A stretch of DNA of 7,932 nucleotides from Bacteroidales bacterium (GCA_900769785.1 CAAGHV010000197.1:1-7932), one strand, 5' to 3'; shown: positions 1-7,640, counted from the stretch's first letter. The notes: generated by a model not told the origin, from the letters alone. Numbers and translations are program-made.

Positions 1-201
1 CACTTTGTCATCGTCCACCATCACCAGCATAGCCGAGTTCATTTCGGGCCAAGTGTGTGTACCACGGCGCGGTTCGCCATCTTTGCTACCACGGCCCTGC
101 ACTTGTTCCCACATGGTGAAACCTCTTATACCCAGCTCGTCGAGCATAAATTCCACACGTTCGGTATTGGCTTGGTTGTACACTATAAATACAGCTTTCA
201 T
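1..201 (-). CDS. PII-like signalling protein, N-terminal 67 residues (runs off left edge)
   Basis: The frame opens at an ATG at 201-199 and stays open to base 1, giving 67 codons with no stop, so the 3' end lies outside the window. It begins MKAVFIVYNQANTERVEFML, which fits the first beta strand and helix of a PII-type ferredoxin-like fold. A loop follows with WEQVQGRG (31-38) and EPRRGTHTWPEMNSA (43-57), placed where PII proteins carry their T-loop, and then a beta strand (AMLVMV). I recognise this as the short PII-family protein encoded next to RND efflux genes in Bacteroidales. PII proteins are trimeric cytosolic sensors that bind nucleotides or small effectors and control transporters or enzymes. 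The canonical GlnB/GlnK T-loop tyrosine site is not obvious here. The gene starts 31 bases after the pump stop codon, so co-transcription is likely. A role in controlling the pump is inference. The ligand is unknown and the C-terminal half cannot be judged. Confidence 0.8.
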   Translation of the reverse strand, partial: MKAVFIVYNQANTERVEFMLDELGIRGFTMWEQVQGRGSKDGEPRRGTHTWPEMNSAMLVMVDDDKV

Positions 202-232
202 ATTATGTTTATTATTACGTTCAACAATATTA

Positions 233-3200
233 TTATTCTTTTTCCTTATCGTCTATTTGCATGAACACAAAATTCTTTCTTATCTTTTCCAAACGTTTCT
301 TTTCGTCGTTGCGAACAAATATTGCGTACAGAACAGGTACTACGATAAGAGTAATGATAGTGGAAACAAACAAACCGCCTATAACCACTATACCCATAGT
401 GTTCCAAATTTCAGAACCTTCGGCGGTAGTGAATGCCATAGGTACCATACCCAATACGGTGGTAAAGGCTGTCATAAGTACCGGACGCAAACGCGACTTA
501 CCCGAAAGGGCTATAGCTTCGTACAACGGTATATCACGCTCACGCATAAGGTTGATATAATCCACCAGCACAATACCGTTCTTAACCACAATACCTATAA
601 GCAATATTACACCTAGCGCACCTACCATATCCAATGTTTGACCACTGATAAGCAATGCCAATATCACACCGGTGATAGCAAATGGAATACTCATCATAAT
701 AATGAATGGCTTAGAGAAACTTTCGAACTGCGATGCCATAACAATATATACAAGAAGTATGATAAGTAATGCCAATACGCCCATATCGGCAAAGGATTCC
801 TGTTGATCCTCGTAGTTACCGGCAATATCCACATGTACACCTTGCGGAATATTCATATCGTCCAACACTTTTTGGATACTTGCAGCCATCTCACCAAGCG
901 ATACTTCGTATGGCGTTACCGATACTGTAAGATAGCGTTGACGGTTTTTACGTTCTATTTGAGGAGGACACCAATATTCTTTTACCTCTGCTATTTCTTT
1001 CAGTTTTATCTTGGCACCTGTAGGCGACATAAGTGTAAACTCTTCGATATCGCTTATACTGTTGCGGAATTCTTCTTGCAAACGAGCCACTATGTAGTAT
1101 TCTTCACCTTCTTCTTTCAGATATCCGGTTATCATACCATTTACACGGTTACGCACGTATGTTGCCACAGTACTACTGTTCAAACCGCTACGAGCTATCT
1201 TTTCTTTGTCGAATATTATTTGAATTTCGGCTCGGTCTTCATCACGGCTTATCTTGATATCTCTTGCTCCTTCCACATCTTTTAAGCGATGTTTAAGGTC
1301 GGCTGCGAAACTCGAAGTTACATCAAAGTCGTAGCCATATACTTCAACACTTACGCTATTGTCGCCACCCATACCACCACCTGATGTAGATACTTGGTAG
1401 TTTACTATCTCAGGATAAGTGTTTAAGCGTTCACGCAACACTTCGGCCATTTGCCAGATGGTACGTTCACGTTGGTGTTTTTTAGAAGCACGTATGGTCA
1501 TACTTATCTTGTTGTTCGAAGTAGATGAGAACATAGCACCCACACCTGCATCATCGTTGGTACCGGCCGAAGTACTTACAAGTATTACCTCGGGCAATAA
1601 CTCTTCAATATCTGCCTCTATTTGACGGGCTGTTTTAAGGGTTTCTTCGATACGGGTACCACGTTGAAGTTCTACTGTTACTGACATTTGTCCACCATCT
1701 TGTTGATGCATAAAGTCGGTACCTATCTTACCCATAAACACAGGCACCAACGATGCTGCAAATACAAGAACCACAACCAATATAGTAATACGCTTATTAT
1801 TTAAACATTTACGCAACACATTGGCATACCAAGCATCAACGGCATCAAAAGCCCTACCAATAGTTTTGGCATAAGTGAAACGTTTTCTTTCTTCTTTGGC
1901 TTTAGCCTCTTCTTCTTCAGCTCTGGTAAGGAAGAAAGGTTTGGCTTTCAAAAGTTTTGAACAAAGCATCGGAGTAAGCGAAATAGCCACTACTGTGGAA
2001 GTACATACCACTATGGTAACAATCCAGCCCAACTCTTTGAACATAATACCTGCCATACCGCTAAGCATAGTAAGTGGTACAAACACTGCTACAATAACCA
2101 ATGTAGTGGCTATAACCGAAGTCCACACCTCGTTAGTAGCATATATAGAAGCCTCACGAGGCGATGCTCCACGCTCTATATGTCGGGTAATGTTTTCGAG
2201 CACCACAATGGCATCGTCCACCACCATACCAATGGCCACTGTAAGTGATGCCAATGATATAATGTTTAGCGAACTATCGGCCAACAATAGGTATATAAAC
2301 GAAGTAAGAAGCGATATAGGAATGGTAAGACTGATAATAACAGTGGCACGCCAATTGCCAAGAAATATAAATACCACCAATACCACAAACAACAATGCAT
2401 AGAAAATACTTTCGGCCAATCCGAAGATAGCATTTTCGATATCTTCCGAACCATCACGAATTATATTAATTTCGATATCGGGAGGAAGTGTCTTTTTGAT
2501 TTTTGCCATTTCTTTACGCACCTCGCGTGCAATCTGTACAGTATTGGCACCTGTTTGTTTGGTAATAATCATACGTACAGACTCTTGCCCATTCAAACGT
2601 TCGTCAAGCGAAAGGTCTTTTATGGTATCTCTAACAATGGCTAAATCTTTTACAAATACTTGTTTACCATCACGTGTAGTGGTAACAACGATGTCGTTTA
2701 TTTCGGCACTTTCTTTGTACTCGCTTTCCACACGCATCTGATATTGTTCCTTACCCATCTTAACGGTACCCGAAGCAAGGTTAAGGTTATTGCCACTAAT
2801 GGCAGCACCCACGCTTTCCAAAGTAAGGTTGTAGGCATCTAACTGCTTTGGATCCAAATCAACATAAACATAACGTTCGGGCGCACCGGAGAAAGAAATA
2901 TTACCTATACCATCAATACGGTTTAGCACATTGCTTACATTGTCTTCCAATATTCTATCCAATCCCGGATAACTTTCTTTGGCTGTAAAACCATATACCA
3001 TTATAGGCATAGCCGACGAATTGAGCTTAAGAATCATTGGACGAGAAATATTGTCGGGCAAATTCTCATAAACCAAATCCACATACGAACGGATATCATT
3101 CATAGCTTCATCGATATTGCTACCCCATTCAAACTCCAATGTTATGATAGACATATTATCTTTTGATGTAGAAAATATATTTTTCAATCCATCAACAGAG

Positions 3201-3415
3201 TTCAAAGTATTTTCCAAATGCTTGGATACGTTAGTTTCCAACTCGCTGGCATTGGCACCTGCGTATGTTGTCATCACCGTTACGTATGGCATATCCATCT
3301 CGGGCATTTGGTCTATTGGGAGTTTCGACAACGAGAAAAGTCCCAATATAGCCACTGCCACAAACACAAGGGCTGTGGTAATGGGCTTATTTATCGCGGT
3401 TTTGTATATACTCAT
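233..3415 (-). CDS. RND multidrug efflux pump, inner-membrane subunit (AcrB/HAE1 type)
   Basis: A complete 1060-residue protein, the usual length for AcrB-type RND transporters. These trimeric inner-membrane pumps use proton influx to expel drugs, bile acids and other amphiphiles through a periplasmic adaptor and a TolC-type channel. The architecture is canonical: TM1 near 12-30, a porter/docking region to about 330, a TM2-TM6 cluster (334-484), a charged cytoplasmic linker rich in Glu and Lys (498-520), TM7 near 543-560, a second periplasmic region to about 873, and TM8-TM12 to about 1033. Proton-relay residues are all present: Asp400-Asp401 in GMVVDDAIVVLEN, Lys945 in VVKNGIVLVDY, and Arg975 and Thr982 in the RLRPVLMT stretch. 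The DD pair in TM4 fits HAE1 drug pumps; metal pumps of the CusA/CzcA type have VDGA there. The C-terminus ends in a basic/acidic cytosolic tail of about 27 residues. The true substrate cannot be read from sequence. Confidence 0.97.
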   Translation of the reverse strand: MSIYKTAINKPITTALVFVAVAILGLFSLSKLPIDQMPEMDMPYVTVMTTYAGANASELETNVSKHLENTLNSVDGLKNIFSTSKDNMSIITLEFEWGSNIDEAMNDIRSYVDLVYENLPDNISRPMILKLNSSAMPIMVYGFTAKESYPGLDRILEDNVSNVLNRIDGIGNISFSGAPERYVYVDLDPKQLDAYNLTLESVGAAISGNNLNLASGTVKMGKEQYQMRVESEYKESAEINDIVVTTTRDGKQVFVKDLAIVRDTIKDLSLDERLNGQESVRMIITKQTGANTVQIAREVRKEMAKIKKTLPPDIEINIIRDGSEDIENAIFGLAESIFYALLFVVLVVFIFLGNWRATVIISLTIPISLLTSFIYLLLADSSLNIISLASLTVAIGMVVDDAIVVLENITRHIERGASPREASIYATNEVWTSVIATTLVIVAVFVPLTMLSGMAGIMFKELGWIVTIVVCTSTVVAISLTPMLCSKLLKAKPFFLTRAEEEEAKAKEERKRFTYAKTIGRAFDAVDAWYANVLRKCLNNKRITILVVVLVFAASLVPVFMGKIGTDFMHQQDGGQMSVTVELQRGTRIEETLKTARQIEADIEELLPEVILVSTSAGTNDDAGVGAMFSSTSNNKISMTIRASKKHQRERTIWQMAEVLRERLNTYPEIVNYQVSTSGGGMGGDNSVSVEVYGYDFDVTSSFAADLKHRLKDVEGARDIKISRDEDRAEIQIIFDKEKIARSGLNSSTVATYVRNRVNGMITGYLKEEGEEYYIVARLQEEFRNSISDIEEFTLMSPTGAKIKLKEIAEVKEYWCPPQIERKNRQRYLTVSVTPYEVSLGEMAASIQKVLDDMNIPQGVHVDIAGNYEDQQESFADMGVLALLIILLVYIVMASQFESFSKPFIIMMSIPFAITGVILALLISGQTLDMVGALGVILLIGIVVKNGIVLVDYINLMRERDIPLYEAIALSGKSRLRPVLMTAFTTVLGMVPMAFTTAEGSEIWNTMGIVVIGGLFVSTIITLIVVPVLYAIFVRNDEKKRLEKIRKNFVFMQIDDKEKE

Positions 3416-3438
3416 AGTATTCTATTTTTTATCATATT

Positions 3439-3527
3439 GGTTAGGTATATAACAGTATATTGTCGTGAATTTTATAGTATATCGGCATTGATTTTACAAT
3501 ATATCATCATCGGCATTTATAGTATAT
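3439..3527 (-). repeat. Four imperfect ~22-bp tandem repeats in the leader of the RND pump gene
   Basis: Read on the minus strand, four units start at 3527, 3504, 3482 and 3460, spaced 23, 22 and 22 bases. Their first 12 bases are ATATACTATAAA, ATATATTGTAAA, ATATACTATAAA and ATATACTGTTAT. Units 1 and 3 are identical over those 12 bases, and the remaining ten or eleven bases are degenerate (ATGCCG occurs in the tails of units 1 and 2). Weaker ATAT-starting units precede (3547) and follow (3437) at nearly the same spacing, so the phase runs up to the pump ATG at 3415. The gap is 133 bases while the other gaps in the operon are 17-46. Possible roles are a protein-binding array, an internal promoter or leader region, or a decaying tandem duplication. 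No TAnnTTTG promoter box was found here. Confidence 0.6.
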
Positions 3528-3548
3528 ACCCAATTTTCCAACGATATG

Positions 3549-4574
3549 TTATTTATTTACAATTTCTAATTTAACACCATCAACCAAGCGAGCCTGACCT
3601 GTTACCACTATTTGGTCGCCTTCGTTTATCTCGTCAGAAAGTACTTCTATACGGTCGTCGAAACGTTGTCCCAAAGTAACATCTACACGCTTAGCCACAC
3701 CATCTCTGTTTAAGAATACATATCTGTTGTTGGAGCCTTGTAGTTTCAATACTGAGTTGTAAGGTACTACCATTGTTTCTACTTCTCCTATAGCCAATTT
3801 GGCTTTGGCAAACATACCCGGGCGAATCTTTTCAGAGCTGTTGGGTATTCTTACCTTGGCTTGGAATGTATGGCTCGATGGGTCAATAGTAGGATATACT
3901 ATTTCTATAGTAGCCGGAAATACTTCGCCGGGATATATATCAGAAGTAATATCAACATGCATACCTTTCTTTATCATTGGGAAATAGCTTTCGGGTATGT
4001 TGATAATGGCTTTAAGTGTGTTTATCTGAGTAAGAGTAAGAATAGGAGTTCCTGCATATAGTTCGCCATCTTCGTAATTTTTGGCTGCTATCACACCCGA
4101 AAATTGTGCTTTTACAAAGGTATTAGCATCAAGGAAACTTTCAGATTGTTTCAATTGGTCTAATTGAGCCTTGGTTTGATCATATACTTGTTGTGATACG
4201 CTACCACTTTCTTTCAAAGCCTCTACGCGGTTAAACTCTGTTTGTACACTACCAAGGTTTATACGGGTTGTATTTAACTGATTTTGATCCATACGTATAA
4301 GTAATTGACCTTTGCTTACTCTCGAACCTACTTCAACATAAATATGTTCTATTTTGCCAGTCAAAGATGGAGCAACACTCATTGACTCGTAGCCTTCCAA
4401 TGTTGATGAAAGTTCCAATTCACGAGCTACTTTTTCTCTTGCCAAGGTAAGGGTTTCTACTTTTTCAATCTTTTCAGTTTCTACAGCATTATCGGCTGTT
4501 TCAGTTTTTCCACCACATGCTACTATACCACCCATTGCTAGGGCTACGGTGGCAATCATTGTCAATCTCTTCAT
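3549..4574 (-). CDS. RND efflux periplasmic adaptor (membrane fusion protein), lipoprotein
   Basis: A complete 341-residue protein of the HlyD/AcrA adaptor family, which bridges the RND pump and the outer-membrane channel. It begins with a lipoprotein signal peptide (MKRLTMIATV..., lipobox IVAC with Cys20), so it is predicted to be lipid-anchored. Mature residues +2 and +3 are Gly-Gly, and no acidic surface-export motif follows directly, which fits a periplasmic location. The first lipoyl half lies near 66-98 (VAPSLTGKIEHIYVEVGSRV, then KGQLLIRMD). A short alpha-helical hairpin follows at about 99-148, then the second lipoyl half (154-183, AQFSGVIAAKNYEDGELYAG), a beta-barrel domain (185-265, including IRPGMFAKAKL) and a membrane-proximal domain to the end. 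It sits 17 bases after the channel gene and 133 bases before the pump gene. Length is at the short end for the family but nothing appears missing. Confidence 0.95.
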   Translation of the reverse strand: MKRLTMIATVALAMGGIVACGGKTETADNAVETEKIEKVETLTLAREKVARELELSSTLEGYESMSVAPSLTGKIEHIYVEVGSRVSKGQLLIRMDQNQLNTTRINLGSVQTEFNRVEALKESGSVSQQVYDQTKAQLDQLKQSESFLDANTFVKAQFSGVIAAKNYEDGELYAGTPILTLTQINTLKAIINIPESYFPMIKKGMHVDITSDIYPGEVFPATIEIVYPTIDPSSHTFQAKVRIPNSSEKIRPGMFAKAKLAIGEVETMVVPYNSVLKLQGSNNRYVFLNRDGVAKRVDVTLGQRFDDRIEVLSDEINEGDQIVVTGQARLVDGVKLEIVNK

Positions 4575-4591
4575 TTCTTTGTATGTTTATA

Positions 4592-5881
4592 TTACTTGTT
4601 ATTCATTAATGTTTCTAATTCTATTTGGGCATTCAGCAATGTCATTACAGACTGTACATAGTTGCTTTGTGCTGTTATCAGGTTGTTGCTGGCGTTGGTA
4701 ACATCGAGGCTTGACGACATACCATATTTATATTTATTCAAAATATTGTTGAACACACGTTGCGACACTTCTATATTTTCGGTTTGATTTTCATAGTTTT
4801 CCAAAGCCGATACTAGATTGTAACGCAATTGACGTTCTTGAACAAATAGAGCATCTTCGGTCGATGCCACAGTGTTTTGAATCTTTTGATAATTAATTTT
4901 TGCTTCAGCAACCTTGGCACTACGAGTACCGCTCGAGAAGATAGGCAAACTTACAGAAGCACCTATCATATTAGGCGGAGTCATATTGAAACCTGCATCT
5001 TTGCCAAAATAAGTAAGTTTAGAGTAATTGTAAAATGCTGTTACCGTTGGCAAAAATTCCATCCATGTCATGGTTATTTGGCGTTTGGTAAGTTCTTCGC
5101 TCTTCTTTAGCAATTGATAATCGTAGTTTCTGTTGATATCAAATTTTTGAAGTAAAAGAGCTTTTACATTATCGGTATTCAATATATTAGTCAATGTCCC
5201 TGTAAGTTCTATTTTAGTATCAACAGCGGCTCCCAACTGCAATTGCAACGAATTGTACAACATTTCCAAACTACGACGAGTAGAATTTATATTGTTTTTC
5301 ATCGAGTTTACTTGTATCGAAATCTGGTCGGCATCCACTTGTTCGGCTGCACCTGCCTTAACAGCATTGATAGTTGTACGTTCCAAGTTTTGAAGATTTA
5401 CCAAACTCGAATCCAACAGTGATACTGTTTTTTCCATTACCAATATAGACAAATATACCGAACGTACGCCTTTTGAGATAGATTGTTCGGTTTGTTGTTT
5501 GGTAATATCGGCCATTTCAATTGATAAGTTTGTAAGCATTGTACCTACAACTTGTGCACCTGTAAGAGCTACTGCTGCCGATGCGCTAAATGTTCCGCTA
5601 GGATTCATAGGTATAGCCATTCCCATCATCGAAAGTTCATAACCGCAGTAGTTTTGATAGTCAAATCCGGCACTCACCTGAGGCAACATAGTAGATAATG
5701 TTTGCCACCGGGCAGCCTTTGCTCGTTTCACATCTAACGAGGCATTTTTTAAGTTACGATTGTGTTCTATAGCATATTGCTCTGCTTCTTCAACCGAAAG
5801 ACGCAAGGTTTCTTGAGCGTTAACAATATGGCCAGAAACAACCAAACTGATAAGTCCAATTAAAATTACTCTCTTATTCAT
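4592..5881 (-). CDS. TolC-family outer-membrane efflux channel
   Basis: A complete 429-residue protein with a Sec signal peptide (hydrophobic core at 5-19, probable cleavage after NAQ at 23). Two outer-membrane-efflux repeats follow, about 28-218 and 248-428. Family hallmarks are LSVEEAEQYAIEHNRNLKNA (28-47) at the start of repeat 1, a MLPQVSAGFDY turn into the first barrel strand (65-75), EFLPTVTAFYNYS (275-287) at the matching place in repeat 2, and the SLPIFSSGTR signature (311-320) before the second long helix. Long Gln/Asn/Ser-rich amphipathic helices form the periplasmic tunnel in this family, and three copies make the channel. Residues 85-113 are rich in Met, Gly and Ala and would lie in the barrel portion. 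It follows tetR by 46 bases and precedes the adaptor by 17, so it should supply the exit duct of this pump. Confidence 0.95.
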   Translation of the reverse strand: MNKRVILIGLISLVVSGHIVNAQETLRLSVEEAEQYAIEHNRNLKNASLDVKRAKAARWQTLSTMLPQVSAGFDYQNYCGYELSMMGMAIPMNPSGTFSASAAVALTGAQVVGTMLTNLSIEMADITKQQTEQSISKGVRSVYLSILVMEKTVSLLDSSLVNLQNLERTTINAVKAGAAEQVDADQISIQVNSMKNNINSTRRSLEMLYNSLQLQLGAAVDTKIELTGTLTNILNTDNVKALLLQKFDINRNYDYQLLKKSEELTKRQITMTWMEFLPTVTAFYNYSKLTYFGKDAGFNMTPPNMIGASVSLPIFSSGTRSAKVAEAKINYQKIQNTVASTEDALFVQERQLRYNLVSALENYENQTENIEVSQRVFNNILNKYKYGMSSSLDVTNASNNLITAQSNYVQSVMTLLNAQIELETLMNNK

Positions 5882-5927
5882 TTATTTTTACTTTTATTAT
5901 ATTATCTTGTTTTTTATTTATTGCTAA

Positions 5928-6560
5928 TTATTTTGTTGCATTTTTTGCTATATAGTTATTGTAATCCTCTATAGCCTTAGGTGTAGCCATACCTCGTAGA
6001 TATACAAACAAAGTATGTGCTATTATATCTTCTTTGCTATACTCTTTATCAAAAAATACTTTGCCACATATTATGGAGTTTATCATCTCCGACAGCATTA
6101 TTACAACAATATCTATATCTATATCGCTATATATATATCCATCTTCTTTGGACCTGATAAGATGTGCTCTTACCATATCAGTTATTTTCTCATTTCGTGG
6201 AACGAAATAGTTTTCATACACTTCGGGATAATACTTGGCTATATCCCTCGTGGTGGCACACCTCAGCTTAAAAGATTCTGACGAATGTAGGTCTGAGAAA
6301 CGAGACAGTGTTATCAAAAAGTTTTCATTAATATCAGTCTTAAACTGCTCTATCGAATCGTCTTTTTCAATGATATTTACTATACATTTCTCAAGCAATG
6401 TCTCTTTGTCTGAAAATAACTCATATATAGTACGCTTAGACACCCCCATCTCTTTGGCTATGGCATCCATAGTTATCTGCCTACAGCTATACTTCAAGAG
6501 CATCTCCGAGGCCGTTTCAACTATGCGATTTCTAATTATATTTCTGTTTGTAGTTTCCAT
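5928..6560 (-). CDS. TetR/AcrR-family transcriptional repressor
   Basis: A complete 210-residue protein, normal for TetR regulators. The N-terminal DNA-binding domain covers about 7-58. Helix 1 starts at RNRIVETASEMLL, and the helix-turn-helix reads ITMDAIAKEMGVSKRTIYEL followed by FSDKETLLEKCI, a textbook TetR pattern with the recognition helix at about 40-48. The remainder (about 60-200) is a helical ligand-binding and dimerisation domain without a recognisable ligand signature. It contains CATTRDIAKYYPEVYENYF (101-119), a pattern common in AcrR-like regulators. Such proteins usually dissociate from DNA when they bind a pump substrate. It is the first gene of the efflux operon and is transcribed in the same direction as the pump, which points to autoregulation of the whole unit through the palindrome upstream. 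The start at 6560 is chosen because the promoter box lies 45 bases upstream and the HTH begins soon after. Confidence 0.94.
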   Translation of the reverse strand: METTNRNIIRNRIVETASEMLLKYSCRQITMDAIAKEMGVSKRTIYELFSDKETLLEKCIVNIIEKDDSIEQFKTDINENFLITLSRFSDLHSSESFKLRCATTRDIAKYYPEVYENYFVPRNEKITDMVRAHLIRSKEDGYIYSDIDIDIVVIMLSEMINSIICGKVFFDKEYSKEDIIAHTLFVYLRGMATPKAIEDYNNYIAKNATK

Positions 6561-6576
6561 TTTATTAGATATATAC

Positions 6577-6593
6577 GTACTATAATATATTAC
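6577..6593. promoter_or_regulatory. Candidate TetR operator: 17-bp near-perfect palindrome
   Basis: The sequence GTACTATAATATATTAC is an inverted repeat in which seven of eight base pairs match around a central A; the only mismatch is C6580 against T6590. It lies between the -7 promoter box and the tetR start codon, where a bound repressor would block initiation or early elongation. Operators of 15-20 bp with dyad symmetry are typical for TetR proteins. The region is AT-rich, which raises the chance of a fortuitous palindrome, although the outer GTA/TAC arms make it more specific. That TetR binds here is inference. Confidence 0.5.
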
Positions 6594-6604
6594 CTTACGA
6601 TTTG

Positions 6605-6639
6605 CAAAAGTAACAAAAAACTTTCAATAATCACTAAAG
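6605..6639 (-). promoter_or_regulatory. Bacteroidota-type promoter for the tetR-efflux operon
   Basis: On the minus strand, TACTTTTG (6612-6605) matches the Bacteroidota -7 consensus TAnnTTTG exactly and is followed by C. The -33 element is weak: CTTTAG at 6639-6634 lies about 21 bases upstream, slightly beyond the usual 19-20 base spacing and not an exact TTTG. Transcription would start near 6598, leaving a leader of about 40 bases that contains the candidate operator. No comparable box was found in the short gaps further down the operon, so this is the likely main promoter for the five genes. Confidence 0.6.
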
Positions 6640-6779
6640 TTTTCTACTATAAAAATTGTTAATCACCACAAACACCTATATAACAATACAATATAATTTA
6701 TTTTTTTATCGAATAACAATAAATTTTACCCCTTTTACATACATTTGTTTTCGGCTATAAGCACCTATAAGCAATATAT

Positions 6780-6824
6780 AAAAAAAACGAAATCTGAACT
6801 TATATATAAATTTCAGATTTCGTT
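6780..6824 (-). terminator. Rho-independent terminator after elbB
   Basis: A perfect 12-bp inverted repeat, ACGAAATCTGAA (6787-6798) and TTCAGATTTCGT (6812-6823), encloses a 13-base AT-only-but-one loop; one more A-T pair (6786/6824) can extend it. On the minus strand the stem is followed directly by a run of eight U (6787-6780, its first base being part of the stem). It lies 27 bases beyond the elbB stop codon. It separates elbB from the efflux operon promoter about 140 bases further on. The stretch between them (about 6640-6779) is AT-rich and shows no gene. Confidence 0.9.
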
Positions 6825-6851
6825 CTATATATCAATATTATATAAATATTA

Positions 6852-7502
6852 TCATTCCATTGAATGCAATATTGCTTTTACCAAATTTTCTATTCCCTCA
6901 TATACCTGCGATATATGTGTTGCCAACATATAGCATGGCGAGGTATATACATTATTGGTTTGGTCTATAATCACGTCGGTTTCGCTGGCTACCTTATGGG
7001 TGGCTCCCATCTCTTCTATATCATGGGCTGTAGCAGCATCATTGCCTATGGTTACACATACTTTGTTGGCTAGCACTGAAGCTACCACCACAGGGGCTAT
7101 ACACAATGCACCTATGGGTTTGTGCATTGAGTGCATATCCACTATAGCTTGTGCCACATCTTTTCTTACTTCCATATTTACACCATCTATAGCATAGGTA
7201 CAAAGGTTTTTGGCTGCTCCAAAACCTCCCGGAAATATCAATGCATCATATTCTGTGGCATCAAAAGTTATAAGGTCTTTGATATCGCCACGGGCTATAC
7301 GTGCCGACTCTGCTAGTATGTTTCGTTTCTCATCGGTATCATTGCCTGTATAATGGTTATAAGCTTTGAAATCGGTATTGGGTGCAAATATGGTATATTT
7401 AGCTCCAAGTTTATCTATTGCCAAAAGCAAAAGTGTGGCTTCGTGTATCTCACTACCATCACGAACTCCACAGCCCGAAAGTACTACTGCTATATTTTTC
7501 AT
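6852..7502 (-). CDS. elbB: ElbB-like DJ-1/PfpI superfamily protein (glyoxalase-like)
   Basis: A complete 216-residue protein, close to the length of E. coli ElbB, which it resembles throughout. Shared landmarks are the N-terminal VVLSGCGVRDGSEIHEA (6-22), FAPNTDFKAYNHYTGN (39-54), ESARIARGDIKDL (65-77), ALIFPGGFGAAKNL (87-100), the nucleophile elbow GALCIAPV (131-138) with the conserved Cys134, IGNDAATAHDIEEMGA (152-167) and the C-terminal TSPCYMLA (187-194). DJ-1/PfpI proteins have a flavodoxin-like fold with a reactive cysteine at the elbow. E. coli ElbB was linked to early isoprenoid biosynthesis by annotation history and shows glyoxalase-type activity in vitro; its physiological role is unsettled, and the same holds here. 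It has its own terminator. The 161-base gap upstream also contains the terminator of the preceding gene, so it is probably transcribed alone; no convincing promoter box was found for it. Nothing links it functionally to the pump. Confidence 0.93.
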   Translation of the reverse strand: MKNIAVVLSGCGVRDGSEIHEATLLLLAIDKLGAKYTIFAPNTDFKAYNHYTGNDTDEKRNILAESARIARGDIKDLITFDATEYDALIFPGGFGAAKNLCTYAIDGVNMEVRKDVAQAIVDMHSMHKPIGALCIAPVVVASVLANKVCVTIGNDAATAHDIEEMGATHKVASETDVIIDQTNNVYTSPCYMLATHISQVYEGIENLVKAILHSME

Positions 7503-7594
7503 AGAGTTTTGAGTTTTTATATTCTACTTTACTAATATTTTGTATATAACGAAATATCACATATTTTTATTGTACATATACAACAAACTATAAC

Positions 7595-7640
7595 AAAAAA
7601 AAACAGAGAGGCACACGACAATAAATGTGTGTACCTCTCT
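7595..7640 (-). terminator. Rho-independent terminator after the trans-sulfuration enzyme gene
   Basis: AGAGAGG (7605-7611) pairs with CCTCTCT (7634-7640). After a two-base TA bulge (7632-7633) the stem continues with CACAC (7612-7616) against GTGTG (7627-7631), leaving a loop of 10 bases. On the minus strand the stem is followed by G and then nine U (7603-7595). It begins 23 bases downstream of the enzyme's stop codon. The remaining sequence to elbB (7503-7594) is AT-rich and probably carries the elbB promoter, though only poor matches to the -33/-7 consensus are visible. Confidence 0.88.

Noticed and set aside
5..616. Long plus-strand open frame (203 codons) over the PII-like gene and the 3' end of the pump gene
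   Set aside because: It is antisense to two well-supported genes, has a low-complexity sequence with no domain, and is best explained as a shadow of the pump frame. The same applies to plus-strand frames at 803-1285 and 1875-2402.
233..3415. Heavy-metal (CusA/CzcA) class for the RND pump, suggested by the neighbouring PII-like gene
   Set aside because: TM4 carries the VVDDAIVVLEN motif of HAE1 drug pumps; metal pumps have VDGA at that place, and the adaptor shows no metal-binding Met/His clusters.
3439..3527. Possible CRISPR array in the gap before the pump gene
   Set aside because: The period is only 22-23 bases including any spacer, the units are degenerate, and no cas gene is nearby. CRISPR repeats and spacers each usually exceed 20 bases.
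6740..6747. TACATTTG on the plus strand, an exact match to the -7 promoter consensus
   Set aside because: There is no TTTG at a suitable -33 distance and no supportable plus-strand gene downstream; the only frame there is antisense to elbB. A chance match in AT-rich DNA is more likely.
6755..6773. Direct repeat CTATAAGCA occurring twice ten bases apart
   Set aside because: Only two short copies in AT-rich DNA beyond a terminator, with no symmetry or promoter context; not distinguishable from chance.
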